Below the pieces are notes generated by a model. It saw only the letters and a program-made list of their open reading frames with translations. It was not told the DNA's origin and searched no databases. Below are positions 34,928 through 43,027 of a stretch of 64,000 nucleotides of DNA, piece after piece. This stretch comes from Oceanospirillum sanctuarii (GTDB lineage: Bacteria > Pseudomonadota > Gammaproteobacteria > Pseudomonadales > Halomonadaceae), in the NCBI RefSeq assembly GCF_002150805.1, contig NZ_MTBA01000001.1, forward strand, positions 1 through 64,000, in the 5' to 3' direction. Made by a program: the position numbers and the translations under genes. How positions within the stretch are numbered: position 1 is the stretch's first letter; each line of letters starts with the position of its first letter.

Positions 34928-35152
34928 ATGCTGAAAAACTGTGTGATCTGGGATGATATGTCTGCCCGTGATCCTGATGAGCAAACCATGATGGTTGAGA
35001 TCTGTGAAGCTTGTATCGAGTCAGAAGATAACGGCCTGATTCTGCATGTGGGAGATAAGGCTACTGATCCGGAAGCGATCTGTTTTCTCTGTGGTAAGGC
35101 CGCCGAGCAGTTGGAAGAAATGGTCACTGAGACTAAGGCGGAAACTCAATAG
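34928..35152 (+). CDS. Small Cys-pair (probable zinc-ribbon) protein
   Basis: A 74-residue acidic protein with two C-x-x-C pairs (CEAC near 27-30 and CFLC near 52-55) that could bind one zinc or iron. I do not recognise a family. ATG preceded by GAGAGAT. It lies directly behind the GFA gene and ahead of a convergent hairpin. Confidence 0.6.
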   Translation: MLKNCVIWDDMSARDPDEQTMMVEICEACIESEDNGLILHVGDKATDPEAICFLCGKAAEQLEEMVTETKAETQ

Positions 35153-35154
35153 AA

Positions 35155-35185
35155 CAGGTATCGGAGCTATAAGCCCCGATACCTG
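35155..35185. terminator. Symmetrical hairpin between convergent genes
   Basis: CAGGTATCGG (35155-35164) pairs perfectly with CCGATACCTG (35176-35185), with inner GCT/AGC. It separates the small Cys-pair gene from the TPM gene; no long T run. Confidence 0.6.
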
Positions 35186-35196
35186 ATCTGACGGGA

Positions 35197-36030
35197 TTAC
35201 CAGCTACCGGATGAACCGCCGCCGCCGAAAGATCCACCGCCGCCCCGACTGCTGGAGCGGGAGCTGTTGCCTCTGTCTCGGGAGGAACTCTTCATACCGC
35301 CATTGGCTGTGATCATAGGGATCACAAAGGCCATTACGGCGCAGGCCAGCGCATAAATAACACTGCCAAAGATCACGAAATAAGCACCGAATCCGATCAC
35401 CGCCGCAGTACCGCTAACCGCATAATTCGGAATATCCACCAAGCGCACTGCTTTTTCCAGTACTGCCGAGATTGCCAGAGCCATCAGGAAAGCATAGAGC
35501 AGGCTGCGCTGCCATTCCGGCAGGTCATCTAACGGGTTAGCCGGTTCCGGCAGAGGTTCACCCTGTATCACATTAATGATCTGGGTGATGCCGGTATCGA
35601 TGCCTTCCGCGTAGTTGCCCTTTTTGAATTCAGGTGTAATGAAGTCACGGATGATACGGCTGGCGATCACATCCGACAGGGCACCTTCAAGGCCGTAGCC
35701 GACCTCAATACGCAGTTCCCGGCTCTCTTTTGCAATTAGCAGAAGTACGCCGTCATCGACATCTTTACGGCCCAGTTTCCACTTTTCCACCACCTGCAAC
35801 GATAGGGCTTCGATGGTGTCATCGCCGGTGTCCGCAATGACAAGCACGGCGACCTGAGCGCCTTTCTCTTTTTCCAGAGCACCCAGTTTAGCGGTTAACC
35901 CCTGAATCTGTGCCTTGGTGAGGGTGCCGGTCTGATCGATAACCGGCTGCGTGTAGTCGGGAATCTTAACCGCTTCCGCTGAAGCCAGAAGGCTCCAGCT
36001 GAAAAGCAGTAAGCCAATCAGATATCTCAC
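35197..36030 (-). CDS. TPM-domain membrane protein (YgcG family)
   Basis: A 277-residue protein: signal peptide (about 1-20), extracytoplasmic TPM domain (about 22-150, IPDYTQPVIDQTGTLTKAQ and LRIEVGYGLEGALSD), two or three membrane segments (about 185-245) and a Ser/Gly/Arg-rich tail with GGGGSFGGGGSSGSW, typical of the family. TPM proteins act in envelope maintenance and photosystem repair in plants; the bacterial role is unsettled. Its GTG overlaps the LemA stop by four bases (GTGA), so it is coupled to lemA. Confidence 0.9.
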   Translation of the reverse strand: MRYLIGLLLFSWSLLASAEAVKIPDYTQPVIDQTGTLTKAQIQGLTAKLGALEKEKGAQVAVLVIADTGDDTIEALSLQVVEKWKLGRKDVDDGVLLLIAKESRELRIEVGYGLEGALSDVIASRIIRDFITPEFKKGNYAEGIDTGITQIINVIQGEPLPEPANPLDDLPEWQRSLLYAFLMALAISAVLEKAVRLVDIPNYAVSGTAAVIGFGAYFVIFGSVIYALACAVMAFVIPMITANGGMKSSSRDRGNSSRSSSRGGGGSFGGGGSSGSW

Positions 36031-36623
36031 TTATCACCCCCGAAGCTCACCTCAACCGGCTTGGAGATTTCTGCGGCATTATCAACGCTGAAGTTTGGTT
36101 TCACGGTGAAGTCGAAGTATTTAGCCGTCAGGTTAGAGGGGAAAGAGCGAACCGTGATGTTGTATTCCTGAACCGCTTTAATGTAACGATTACGAGCTAC
36201 CGCGATACGGTTTTCGGTGCCTTCCAGCTGAGCCTGCAGGTCGCGGAATGCACCGTCGGATTTCAGCTGCGGATAGTTTTCAGAAACCATCAGCAGACGT
36301 GACAGCGCACCGGACAGCTCAGACTGAGCCGCCTGAAAGTTACCCAGCTGTTCGCTGTTCTGAATGGTCTCGGCGGACAGATTCAGAGAGCCCACTTTGG
36401 CTCGGGCCTGGGTTACCTGAGTAAAGACTTCCTTCTCATGGGCAGCAAAGGCCTGAACGGTGCGTACCAGATTCGGCACCAGATCTGCCCGACGCTGATA
36501 TTGGTTAAGCACTTCTGACCAGTTAGCTTTAATCTGCTCATCACGGCGTTGCAGGTCGTTGTAGCCGCAGCCAGCCAGGGTCAGTGCAAGCAGGATAATA
36601 AAAAGGTTTTTCATTCGGATCAT
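36027..36623 (-). CDS. LemA-family membrane protein
   Basis: A 198-residue protein with an N-terminal hydrophobic segment ending in L-A-G-C, so probably a lipoprotein, followed by the LemA helical domain (RRDEQIKANWSEVLNQYQRRADLVPNLV, then FSAE/NYPQLKSDGAFRDLQAQLEGTENRIAVARNRY). LemA and TPM genes are paired in many bacteria; their joint function is unknown. The first ATG (36623) and the Met three codons on (36614) are both possible starts. Confidence 0.9.
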   Translation of the reverse strand: MIRMKNLFIILLALTLAGCGYNDLQRRDEQIKANWSEVLNQYQRRADLVPNLVRTVQAFAAHEKEVFTQVTQARAKVGSLNLSAETIQNSEQLGNFQAAQSELSGALSRLLMVSENYPQLKSDGAFRDLQAQLEGTENRIAVARNRYIKAVQEYNITVRSFPSNLTAKYFDFTVKPNFSVDNAAEISKPVEVSFGGDK

Positions 36624-36940
36624 GGGTTGTTCTCTTTCCGTGAGCGGTTAACTCGGTATGGGTCTTAATGAAATGTCAAAACCCGACAGTGGGGAGTGCC
36701 GGCTTAAGGCAGATTTCGCTGTTTGAAAGGTTGTCAGCCCGTTGTTTTTTTAATATGAGGCTTCGCTACTTAAGCGGGTAAATGTTCTCATAAAAGGTAT
36801 CTTTGATGAACGGCACTAAAGACGTAAACACACAGAATTTATGGTGTTAAATCAATGAAAACTACTTTGGGGTAGAGGATCAGGGTTAGAATAAAATATC
36901 TAATGATATTTGATAGTTAATAACTCAATTAAGGAGCGAT
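36624..36940. promoter_or_regulatory. Divergent regulatory region with two palindromes
   Basis: A 317-base gap between divergent lemA and the acetyltransferase gene. Near the latter lie AAATATC-TAAT-GATATTT (36894-36911) and AGTTAATAACT (36915-36925), both symmetrical and 15-45 bases upstream of the ATG, so operator-like. No RNA gene is seen in the rest. Confidence 0.45.
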
Positions 36941-37348
36941 ATGGATATCCAGATTTCCCTCAACGATGCCATTGAAGAAGCAGAAGTGATTGCCCTTTAT
37001 CGTGCCAACGGCTGGTCATCTGCCGAGAAACCGGAGCAGCTTATTCCGGCACTTCAGAATTCACACACTTTAGTGACCGCCCGCATCGATGGCGAGTTGG
37101 TGGGTATTGGTAATGCGATCTCCGATGGGCATCTGGTGGTGTATTACCCGCACATGCTGGTGCATCCGGATCATCAGGGCGCTGGCATTGGGCGCAAGAT
37201 GATGCAGGCGATGCAATCTGTTTACTCAGGCTTTCATCAGCAGATGCTGACGGCGGATGGCGATGCTGTGGCTTTTTATAAGGCGCTGGGATTTGAGCGC
37301 GCCGGTAAAACCGAGCCTATGTGGGTTTATGCCGGAGATGAGCATTAA
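36941..37348 (+). CDS. GNAT-family N-acetyltransferase
   Basis: A 135-residue single-domain acetyltransferase. The acetyl-CoA loop reads VHPDHQGAGIGRKMMQAM (Q-x-x-G-x-G/A pattern, about 79-96), preceded by the beta-4 strand VVYYPHMLV, and ends with DAVAFYKALGFERAG. Substrate unknown. AAGGAG lies six bases upstream of the ATG. Confidence 0.9.
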   Translation: MDIQISLNDAIEEAEVIALYRANGWSSAEKPEQLIPALQNSHTLVTARIDGELVGIGNAISDGHLVVYYPHMLVHPDHQGAGIGRKMMQAMQSVYSGFHQQMLTADGDAVAFYKALGFERAGKTEPMWVYAGDEH

Positions 37349-37477
37349 CCCTACAAAATGCCACGTTTTAAATCGGATCTACTCTGGGTATGTTACGGGC
37401 TTTGGAATTATCTTCTGTTCAGGAAATGATCTTCAGAAGAGCGCCTTCGGAAACGCACCTTCAGAAAAGGAACAACC

Positions 37478-37912
37478 ATGGAAGAGTTATTCGTAAGATA
37501 CCTGCACTTTGTCGGCTTTATCCTGCTGGCGTCTATGCTGGTAGCGGAAAATCTGCTGCTGGCCAGATCCTTAGATAACCGCACTGTTAAAAAACTGGCC
37601 GTGATTGATGGTATCTATGGTTTTAGCGCTGTTGTCACCTTAGGGGCTGGTTTGTCCCTTTGGCTGGGTGTTGGCAAGCCTGCCGAGTTTTATAGCGCAA
37701 ACCCCATTTTTCATATCAAGGTGACACTCTTTGTTGTGATCGCTTTGCTCTCTATCTACCCAACGATTTTTCTGCTGAAACACCGTAAAACTACCGCTAC
37801 TGCGCTCAGTGTGCCTGCACCTGTGATTCTGATTAAGCGACTGGAAGTGGTGTTGCTATTGGTGATTCCGTTACTGGCAGTGCTCATGGCCAGAGGTGTT
37901 GGGTTGGGCTAG
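37478..37912 (+). CDS. DUF2214-family membrane protein
   Basis: A 144-residue protein with four membrane segments (about 8-26, 45-66, 80-100, 118-138). RYLHFVGFILLASMLVAENLLL and KLAVIDGIYGFSAVVTLGAGLSLW match DUF2214. Role unknown. AAAGGAA precedes the ATG. It may be cotranscribed with the two genes that follow. Confidence 0.75.
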   Translation: MEELFVRYLHFVGFILLASMLVAENLLLARSLDNRTVKKLAVIDGIYGFSAVVTLGAGLSLWLGVGKPAEFYSANPIFHIKVTLFVVIALLSIYPTIFLLKHRKTTATALSVPAPVILIKRLEVVLLLVIPLLAVLMARGVGLG

Positions 37913-37958
37913 TACTTTTTATTCTCAATTTTTTCTATCTGTCATTCAGGAACCAAAA

Positions 37959-38321
37959 ATGGAACGTCTGTTTTCGTACGGTACGCTGCAGTTTGATCAG
38001 GTTCAGCAGGAGACGTTCGGTCGGCTGCTGAAAGGGGAAAAAGATACGCTAACAGGCTATGCCCTGTCTGAGGTACGCATTCGTGATGAAGCGGTTGTCG
38101 CCACCAGTGGTAAGGCGTTTCACCCGATTCTGAAATACACCGGTAATCCTGACGATAAGGTTGAAGGAACGGTTTTCGAAATTACAGCGGAAGAACTGGC
38201 TCAGGCGGATCGTTACGAGGTGGAAGAGTACGTTCGTGTTGCTGCTGTGTTTGAATCCGGTAAAACCGCATGGGCTTACGTTTGTGCTGAGACAGAAAAG
38301 AAACGGGCACTCGCTTCTTAG
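37959..38321 (+). CDS. Gamma-glutamylcyclotransferase-like (AIG2 fold) protein
   Basis: A 120-residue protein opening with the fold signature LFSYGTLQ (Y-G-S/T-L substrate loop), with Glu in VEGTVFEITAEELAQADRYE (E-G-x-V-F...) in the position of the catalytic acid. Small GGCT/AIG2 proteins cyclise gamma-glutamyl amines or remain uncharacterised. The ATG at 37959 follows CAGGAA; the longer frame overlaps the upstream gene and lacks a site. Confidence 0.85.
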   Translation: MERLFSYGTLQFDQVQQETFGRLLKGEKDTLTGYALSEVRIRDEAVVATSGKAFHPILKYTGNPDDKVEGTVFEITAEELAQADRYEVEEYVRVAAVFESGKTAWAYVCAETEKKRALAS

Positions 38322-38373
38322 CCCTGCTGCACGGTAAAGGTTTAAAAGCTTATAAGGTAATAAAGGAACGCTG

Positions 38374-38997
38374 ATGTCATTGATGACACTACTGATTTTT
38401 ATCCCCGCGTGTTTTGCCCTCAATATGACGCCGGGGCCAAACAATCTCATGGCGATGGCCAACGCCAAGCATTACAGCTTCAGAACCGCCTGTTACGCAG
38501 GGTTGGGGCGTTTGCTGGCCTTTGTCGGCATGATTACCCTGACAGCAATGGGGTTGGCTACGGTACTGCACACCTCCGCTTTACTGTTTCTGGTGATCAA
38601 GGTTGTGGGCGGGTTTTATCTGCTTTGGTTAGCCTACCAACTCTGGCATGCCGAAGTGTCTGCTGATGAGAGTGAAGCGATAAACGAAACCTCTCTGTTC
38701 AGACTGGCGCGACGGGAGTTTCTGATGGCTGCGGGGAATCCCAAGGCTATTCTGGTTTTTACCGCATTCCTGCCTCAGTTTATTGATCCGAGCGCCAGTG
38801 TCGGTGCTCAGTTTTTTGTTCTTGGCAGTCTCTTTTTACTGTTGGAGTGGCTGGCAATCGCCTGTTATGCCTACTTCGGTGTTGCTCTTCGGGACTGGTT
38901 TGCGCGACCTGCCATGCGAACCTTGTTTAACCGTCTGTGTGCTGGTTTTCTGAGTAGTGCCGGAATCGGCCTGTTGTTGGCCCGAAAAGAGGTTTAG
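38374..38997 (+). CDS. LysE/RhtB-family amino acid exporter
   Basis: A 207-residue inner-membrane protein with about six segments. The family signature is clear: PACFALNMTPGPNNLMAMANA (T-P-G-P-N) at 10-30, and AAGNPKAILVFTAFLPQF (N-P-K) in the middle. It probably exports an amino acid such as threonine or homoserine; specificity cannot be told. A terminator follows at 39021-39055. Confidence 0.92.
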   Translation: MSLMTLLIFIPACFALNMTPGPNNLMAMANAKHYSFRTACYAGLGRLLAFVGMITLTAMGLATVLHTSALLFLVIKVVGGFYLLWLAYQLWHAEVSADESEAINETSLFRLARREFLMAAGNPKAILVFTAFLPQFIDPSASVGAQFFVLGSLFLLLEWLAIACYAYFGVALRDWFARPAMRTLFNRLCAGFLSSAGIGLLLARKEV

Positions 38998-39020
38998 CCT
39001 TGCATCTCCTATCTCACACA

Positions 39021-39055
39021 ACCGGCTTCAGGTGATGAAGCCGGTCACATTTTTG
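39021..39055 (+). terminator. Intrinsic terminator of the LysE-family gene
   Basis: ACCGGCTTC (39021-39029) pairs with GAAGCCGGT (39037-39045), followed by CACATTTTT. Confidence 0.8.
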
Positions 39056-39202
39056 CTCTTACATTGTCTATTTCCCTTGTTGTAACTCCTTTAATTTCAT
39101 AAGGTTGCGGCTCTTTTGGAATTAGAGTTTTTAGTCTGCTTGTAGGCATGTATCGGCTGCTATGGCAATGCCGATAATCGATTGATTAGGGAAGCCCCAT
39201 TG

Positions 39203-40096
39203 ATGTCTGGAGAAAGAAACCTGAACCAGCTGGCAGAGGCCGAAGACTGGGCCGCTCTGAAAGCGCGCGGTAATGAGGATAGGGAGCTATCCCGGCTATT
39301 GCGTCGGCTGTGGGATAAGCGGGATCTGCCCCGTATGGAATCGATGCGTCAGTATGAGATGATCCGTGACCGGGATCTGCTCGATATTCTGCTGGGGGAA
39401 TTCACTCAAACCTACTGCCCTGGCATGGTGGCGGATTTCTATTTCCCGCTGCAGCTGATTGAAAAGTACGGCCCGGATGATAGTGCCCGTATTAACAATG
39501 ATCTGGAGATTATGCACTTAAGCCATCCGGATTTTATGCCGGTGCTGACCCGGCTATATGATGCGGGGGTTGAGTTGAATCTGCCGAACTTTATGACGGT
39601 AGCAACGGAAGATGATCGTTCCTGCATCGAGGTGTTTGAGTTTGCCCAGCAACAGCTGATTGAAAAGGGCAAGGGTGCGTCTGATTTCCATAATGATGAA
39701 CTGGAATCTGCTATCTGTCAGATCGCTTCCCTGCTTTATCACCGTAATTATGATGAAGAAGAAAAAGCCCGCTGGAGAGCAGCTGTAGCTGATCTGTTTA
39801 AGCTGGGGCTGGAAGCCGATGCCGATCTTGACGGTTATGACTGCGAAACCCTGCTGGAGCATATTCTGGGTGTTGCGCCTGAGCTGGTTGAGACCCTGGC
39901 AGCCCATGGCCTGAGTCAGGCCCGTATCGACAGCATCGACTGGAGTGAATTTGTCAGTATTTATGGCTACGAAGAAGAGCTGAGTGAGGCGCTGAGTGGA
40001 TTAGTGGCAAAAGGCTACTCCTACGACTGGTCAAAACTGAAACAGGCTTTTGCAGAGCAGGGACTGGGCAGTTCTTCAGATCAGTTTTCCGGTTAG
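39203..40096 (+). CDS. Hypothetical protein, 297 residues
   Basis: An acidic, helix-rich soluble protein (NLNQLAEAEDWAALKARGNEDRELSRLLRRLWDKRDLP). Repeating helix-turn-helix spacing with phrases such as LTRLYDAGVELNLPNFMTVA and LFKLGLEADADLDGYDCETLLEHILG resembles ankyrin-like repeats, but the match is loose. I cannot assign a family. The ATG at 39203 has TAGGGAA upstream and is preferred to the TTG at 39182. It precedes two small membrane-protein genes. Confidence 0.6.
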   Translation: MSGERNLNQLAEAEDWAALKARGNEDRELSRLLRRLWDKRDLPRMESMRQYEMIRDRDLLDILLGEFTQTYCPGMVADFYFPLQLIEKYGPDDSARINNDLEIMHLSHPDFMPVLTRLYDAGVELNLPNFMTVATEDDRSCIEVFEFAQQQLIEKGKGASDFHNDELESAICQIASLLYHRNYDEEEKARWRAAVADLFKLGLEADADLDGYDCETLLEHILGVAPELVETLAAHGLSQARIDSIDWSEFVSIYGYEEELSEALSGLVAKGYSYDWSKLKQAFAEQGLGSSSDQFSG

Positions 40097-40124
40097 TTGA
40101 AATGTGGGCAACAGGGATAGGGTA

Positions 40125-40907
40125 ATGACAAATACGCAGAACACGGATATTGATACTCAGAGAGACAATCAGGCCAATACGGCGCTTAAGCCACCTGTTG
40201 GATTGGTGACTCAGGCGATCAATAAGCAGCTGCGACGTTTTATGGGCATGCTGTTTATTTGGCCTTATTTCGTGATCTGCTTGCTTTGCGCGGTGATCGG
40301 CGGCTGGATTCTGTATCAGGGTGAGCATGATTTTATGCTCGGAATCAGCATTCTTCTCGCTCCTTATGCGCTGATGCTGGGTGGCATCCTTATCTGGATG
40401 GTGCTCGCCAGCTATCTGATTATGTTGTTTGGCGAAGACCCTGAATCTCGCATCGGAAGTGTCTGGTTTTTCTCCATCAGCTTTATGCCGGTCTCTCTCC
40501 TTGTCGCCTTTGGCGATACTTACTATATGTCTGCTCTGCCGGATCAGGCTTATATGCTGTTCTTTATGGCCTTGCTGATCGTAGGTCTCTATGTCTTCTT
40601 TCAGCATGGTGATGAGCTGTTTGAGTGGGGCATTAAGTATGTGAATCCGGTCACTCATGGCTACAACCTGATACTGATTCTGGCGCTTACAGAGAGCTTT
40701 GTGCCCTATCCGGAAAGCCGGATCGAAGCGACGACAGTTTCCGATTGCTATATCGCCGAGAGCACCAGTACCACAGGGAGCCGAAGCGCAAGTTTGCGTT
40801 GTCTGGCAGAGTTTGAGTATCAGGGGGAACAGAAACAGGTTTGGTTTACCCATTCTGGCGATAACATCATCGTGATCCGTCACGGCCTGTTTGATCACTA
40901 TCGCTGA
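40125..40907 (+). CDS. Hypothetical membrane protein, 260 residues
   Basis: Four hydrophobic segments (about 46-66, 75-110, 118-140, 148-165) followed by a soluble C-terminal domain with two Cys (VSDCYIAES, LRCLAEFEYQGEQKQVWF). The N-terminus is Thr/Asn/Asp-rich and polar. No family recognised. Start ATG at 40125 with AGGG upstream; the gene follows the previous one by 28 bases. Confidence 0.6.
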   Translation: MTNTQNTDIDTQRDNQANTALKPPVGLVTQAINKQLRRFMGMLFIWPYFVICLLCAVIGGWILYQGEHDFMLGISILLAPYALMLGGILIWMVLASYLIMLFGEDPESRIGSVWFFSISFMPVSLLVAFGDTYYMSALPDQAYMLFFMALLIVGLYVFFQHGDELFEWGIKYVNPVTHGYNLILILALTESFVPYPESRIEATTVSDCYIAESTSTTGSRSASLRCLAEFEYQGEQKQVWFTHSGDNIIVIRHGLFDHYR

Positions 40908-41010
40908 CAGAGAGGAAAATGGTCGCTGCATAGGCTATAAACTAGAGACGTTTATCAGCTGAGGATTTTTCCCCTGATGGATCTCAACATTAAAACGACA
41001 GGAGGTCGTG

Positions 41011-41334
41011 ATGTTTGAAGGGATGATGGTTATCACACTGGCGTTAGCCTATATGACGTTAACGCCAAACAGTCAGATCGGCGCGCAGCAGATTCTGGCG
41101 ATTCTTCTGATGCTCATCTATCAGGTGCTCTATCAGATGGTGCCGCCAGCAGTGGGTGAGGGCAGTTCCTATGCTGGTCGTCTGTTTGGCTTTCTGCCCT
41201 TGTTGGCTCTGGCGATGATTCTGTTCCCTGTGATCGGTGTGCAGCTCTCTGAGGCGGTGACCCGTTTCTTCGGCTGGCTGGCGCTGGCAACCACAACCTT
41301 CCTGCTGCTGATGTTTAAGTTTGTGATGGCATAA
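41011..41334 (+). CDS. Hypothetical small membrane protein
   Basis: A 107-residue, four-segment hydrophobic protein (MFEGMMVITLALAYMTLTPN ... GRLFGFLPLLALAMILFPVIGVQLSEA). Not assigned to a family. The ATG at 41011 has an ideal AGGAGG 5 bases upstream; the GTG at 41008 is too close. Confidence 0.65.
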   Translation: MFEGMMVITLALAYMTLTPNSQIGAQQILAILLMLIYQVLYQMVPPAVGEGSSYAGRLFGFLPLLALAMILFPVIGVQLSEAVTRFFGWLALATTTFLLLMFKFVMA

Positions 41335-41354
41335 ACCTTATCGCTCCATCTTTC

Positions 41355-41389
41355 GTATCACCTGCTCCACTTGTTTGAGAAGGTGATAC
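41355..41389 (+). promoter_or_regulatory. Hairpin covering the ribosome site of the TIGR03643 gene
   Basis: GTATCACCT (41355-41363) pairs perfectly with AGGTGATAC (41381-41389). The right arm contains the AAGGTGA ribosome-binding sequence and ends three bases before the ATG at 41392, so folding would block translation. Confidence 0.55.
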
Positions 41390-41391
41390 GG

Positions 41392-41643
41392 ATGACTTTT
41401 ACCCCGGATGAACACTCCCGCATTATTGAGATGGCCTGGGAAGACAGGACCCCTTTTGAAGCCATCGAACACCAGTTTGGCTTACCGGAAAAAGCGGTTG
41501 TCAGCCTGATGCAATCCAGCCTTAAACCCTCAAGTTTCAGACTCTGGCGCAAGCGTGTCAGCGGCCGCCAGACCAAACATCTAAGACTAAGACCTTCCTC
41601 TGTTTCCAGAGGTTATTGCCCGACGCAATATAAGCATCGCTGA
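41392..41643 (+). CDS. TIGR03643-family small protein
   Basis: An 83-residue basic protein with the family core IIEMAWEDRTPFEAIEHQFGL followed by L-KPSSFRLWRKRVSGRQTKH, which is strongly conserved. It looks like a small helix-turn-helix-like domain; function unknown. The ATG at 41392 is the family start. Its ribosome site lies in a hairpin. Confidence 0.88.
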   Translation: MTFTPDEHSRIIEMAWEDRTPFEAIEHQFGLPEKAVVSLMQSSLKPSSFRLWRKRVSGRQTKHLRLRPSSVSRGYCPTQYKHR

Positions 41644-41752
41644 GAAAATCGTCGGTCGCTTTTTACCGTCAGAACGGTGCGCGCACTGGCATTTTATCGC
41701 CTTTTCTATATCCTTAGCGGCTTCGATTGTCACCGTTTTAAGATGAGTTTTT

Positions 41753-42901
41753 ATGCTGCCTAACACCACCACCCGTCTCAATAAATACATCAGTGAAAGC
41801 GGTATCTGTTCCCGTCGGGATGCGGATCGTTTTATCGAGCAGGGTAACGTGTATATCAACGGCAAGCGTGCTCAGGTGGGTGATCGTGTCAGCCACGGCG
41901 ATATAGTGAAGGTGAACGGCCAGCTGATTGAGCCGCCGGAGCACGATGATTTCATCTTTATCGCGCTGAACAAGCCGGTGGGCATTGTCAGTACTACCGA
42001 AGGTTCTGAGAAGGACAATATCGTTGATTATGTCGGCCACAGTCACCGCATCTTCCCAATTGGCCGTCTGGATAAAGACTCTCAGGGTCTGATCTTCCTG
42101 ACCAATAATGGCGATCTGGTAAACAAGGTGCTGCGCGCCGGTAACAATCACGAGAAAGAGTATCTGGTTACCGTTAACCGCCCGATCAGTGATGAGGCGG
42201 TGGAAGGTCTGGCTAATGGTGTGCCGATTCTGGGCACCATGACCAAGAAATGCCCTGTAGTGAAAGAAGGGCCAAACCAGATCCGCATGACGCTGGTACA
42301 GGGCCTGAACCGTCAGATCCGCCGTATGTGCGAATACTTCGGTTATGAAGTGGTGAAGCTGGAGCGGGTGCGCATTATGAATGTCAGCCTGAAAGGTCTT
42401 GCGCTGGGCGACTGGCGTGATCTGACTGAACAGGAACTGACCGAGCTGCTGAAAGCGGTGGAAGATTCCAGTTCAGAAGCACCGGAAGGTCGTCGCAGCC
42501 AGGGCGCGAAAAATTCCCGCAACAGTAATGCTGGCGGCAAAGGCAATAACCGTGGTGGAAAGTCATCATCCGGCGGTCAGAATGCAGGTGGCGCAGGCAA
42601 TAACAAACGACCTGTACGCGGTCAGCAGTCCGGTGTTCGCAGTGATAACCGCGCGGAAGGTGCTGGCAGAAACAAAGCCGGAGCAGCGGGTAAACCCCAT
42701 CGCGCATCGGTAAAACCGACCACCGGTAAAGGCGCGGTTAAAGGCGGTAAGTTATCCGGAAAGGTCGCCGCCCGTGCTGCAGCGGCTGCTGCAAAAGGCA
42801 AGGGTAAGGGCGCAGTTAAAGCTTCAGGGAAGAGCGCGGGTAAAACCGGTGCCGGTAAAGGTGCTGCCCCTAAAGGCAGAAAGCCCGCCCGTCGCGGTTA
42901 A
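41753..42901 (+). CDS. rluF: 23S rRNA pseudouridine(2604) synthase
   Basis: A 382-residue enzyme: S4 RNA-binding domain (1-60, [24 protein letters not shown]) and RsuA-type catalytic domain with the catalytic Asp in [17 protein letters not shown], and [17 protein letters not shown]. Nearly colinear with E. coli RluF (290 residues), which modifies U2604 of 23S rRNA and U35 of tRNA-Tyr. The extra 140 residues are a Gly/Ala/Lys/Ser/Asn-rich, disordered, strongly basic tail after about 240, much longer than in E. coli. Terminator at 42934-42979. Confidence 0.95.
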   Translation: MLPNTTTRLNKYISESGICSRRDADRFIEQGNVYINGKRAQVGDRVSHGDIVKVNGQLIEPPEHDDFIFIALNKPVGIVSTTEGSEKDNIVDYVGHSHRIFPIGRLDKDSQGLIFLTNNGDLVNKVLRAGNNHEKEYLVTVNRPISDEAVEGLANGVPILGTMTKKCPVVKEGPNQIRMTLVQGLNRQIRRMCEYFGYEVVKLERVRIMNVSLKGLALGDWRDLTEQELTELLKAVEDSSSEAPEGRRSQGAKNSRNSNAGGKGNNRGGKSSSGGQNAGGAGNNKRPVRGQQSGVRSDNRAEGAGRNKAGAAGKPHRASVKPTTGKGAVKGGKLSGKVAARAAAAAAKGKGKGAVKASGKSAGKTGAGKGAAPKGRKPARRG

Positions 42902-42933
42902 GCCAAACAAAACAAAATAAAAGCAGAACAAAC

Positions 42934-42979
42934 AAAGCCCCGGAGCCTTTATACTCATATAAAAGCTTCGGGGCTTTTT
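42934..42979 (+). terminator. Intrinsic terminator of rluF
   Basis: AAAGCCCCG (42934-42942) pairs with CGGGGCTTT (42969-42977), with partial inner pairing, followed by a T run. It also lies just past the stop of dabA on the other strand. Confidence 0.85.
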
Positions 42980-43027
42980 CGTTAGTGGCAGCGCTAATGT
43001 CCCCAGTTAAACATCAGCAGCTGAGTC

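Noticed and set aside
39954-40931. Minus-strand frame of about 325 codons opposite two hypothetical genes
   Set aside because: His/Gln-rich translation typical of antisense frames; the plus-strand frames have ribosome sites, tandem order and membrane-segment structure.
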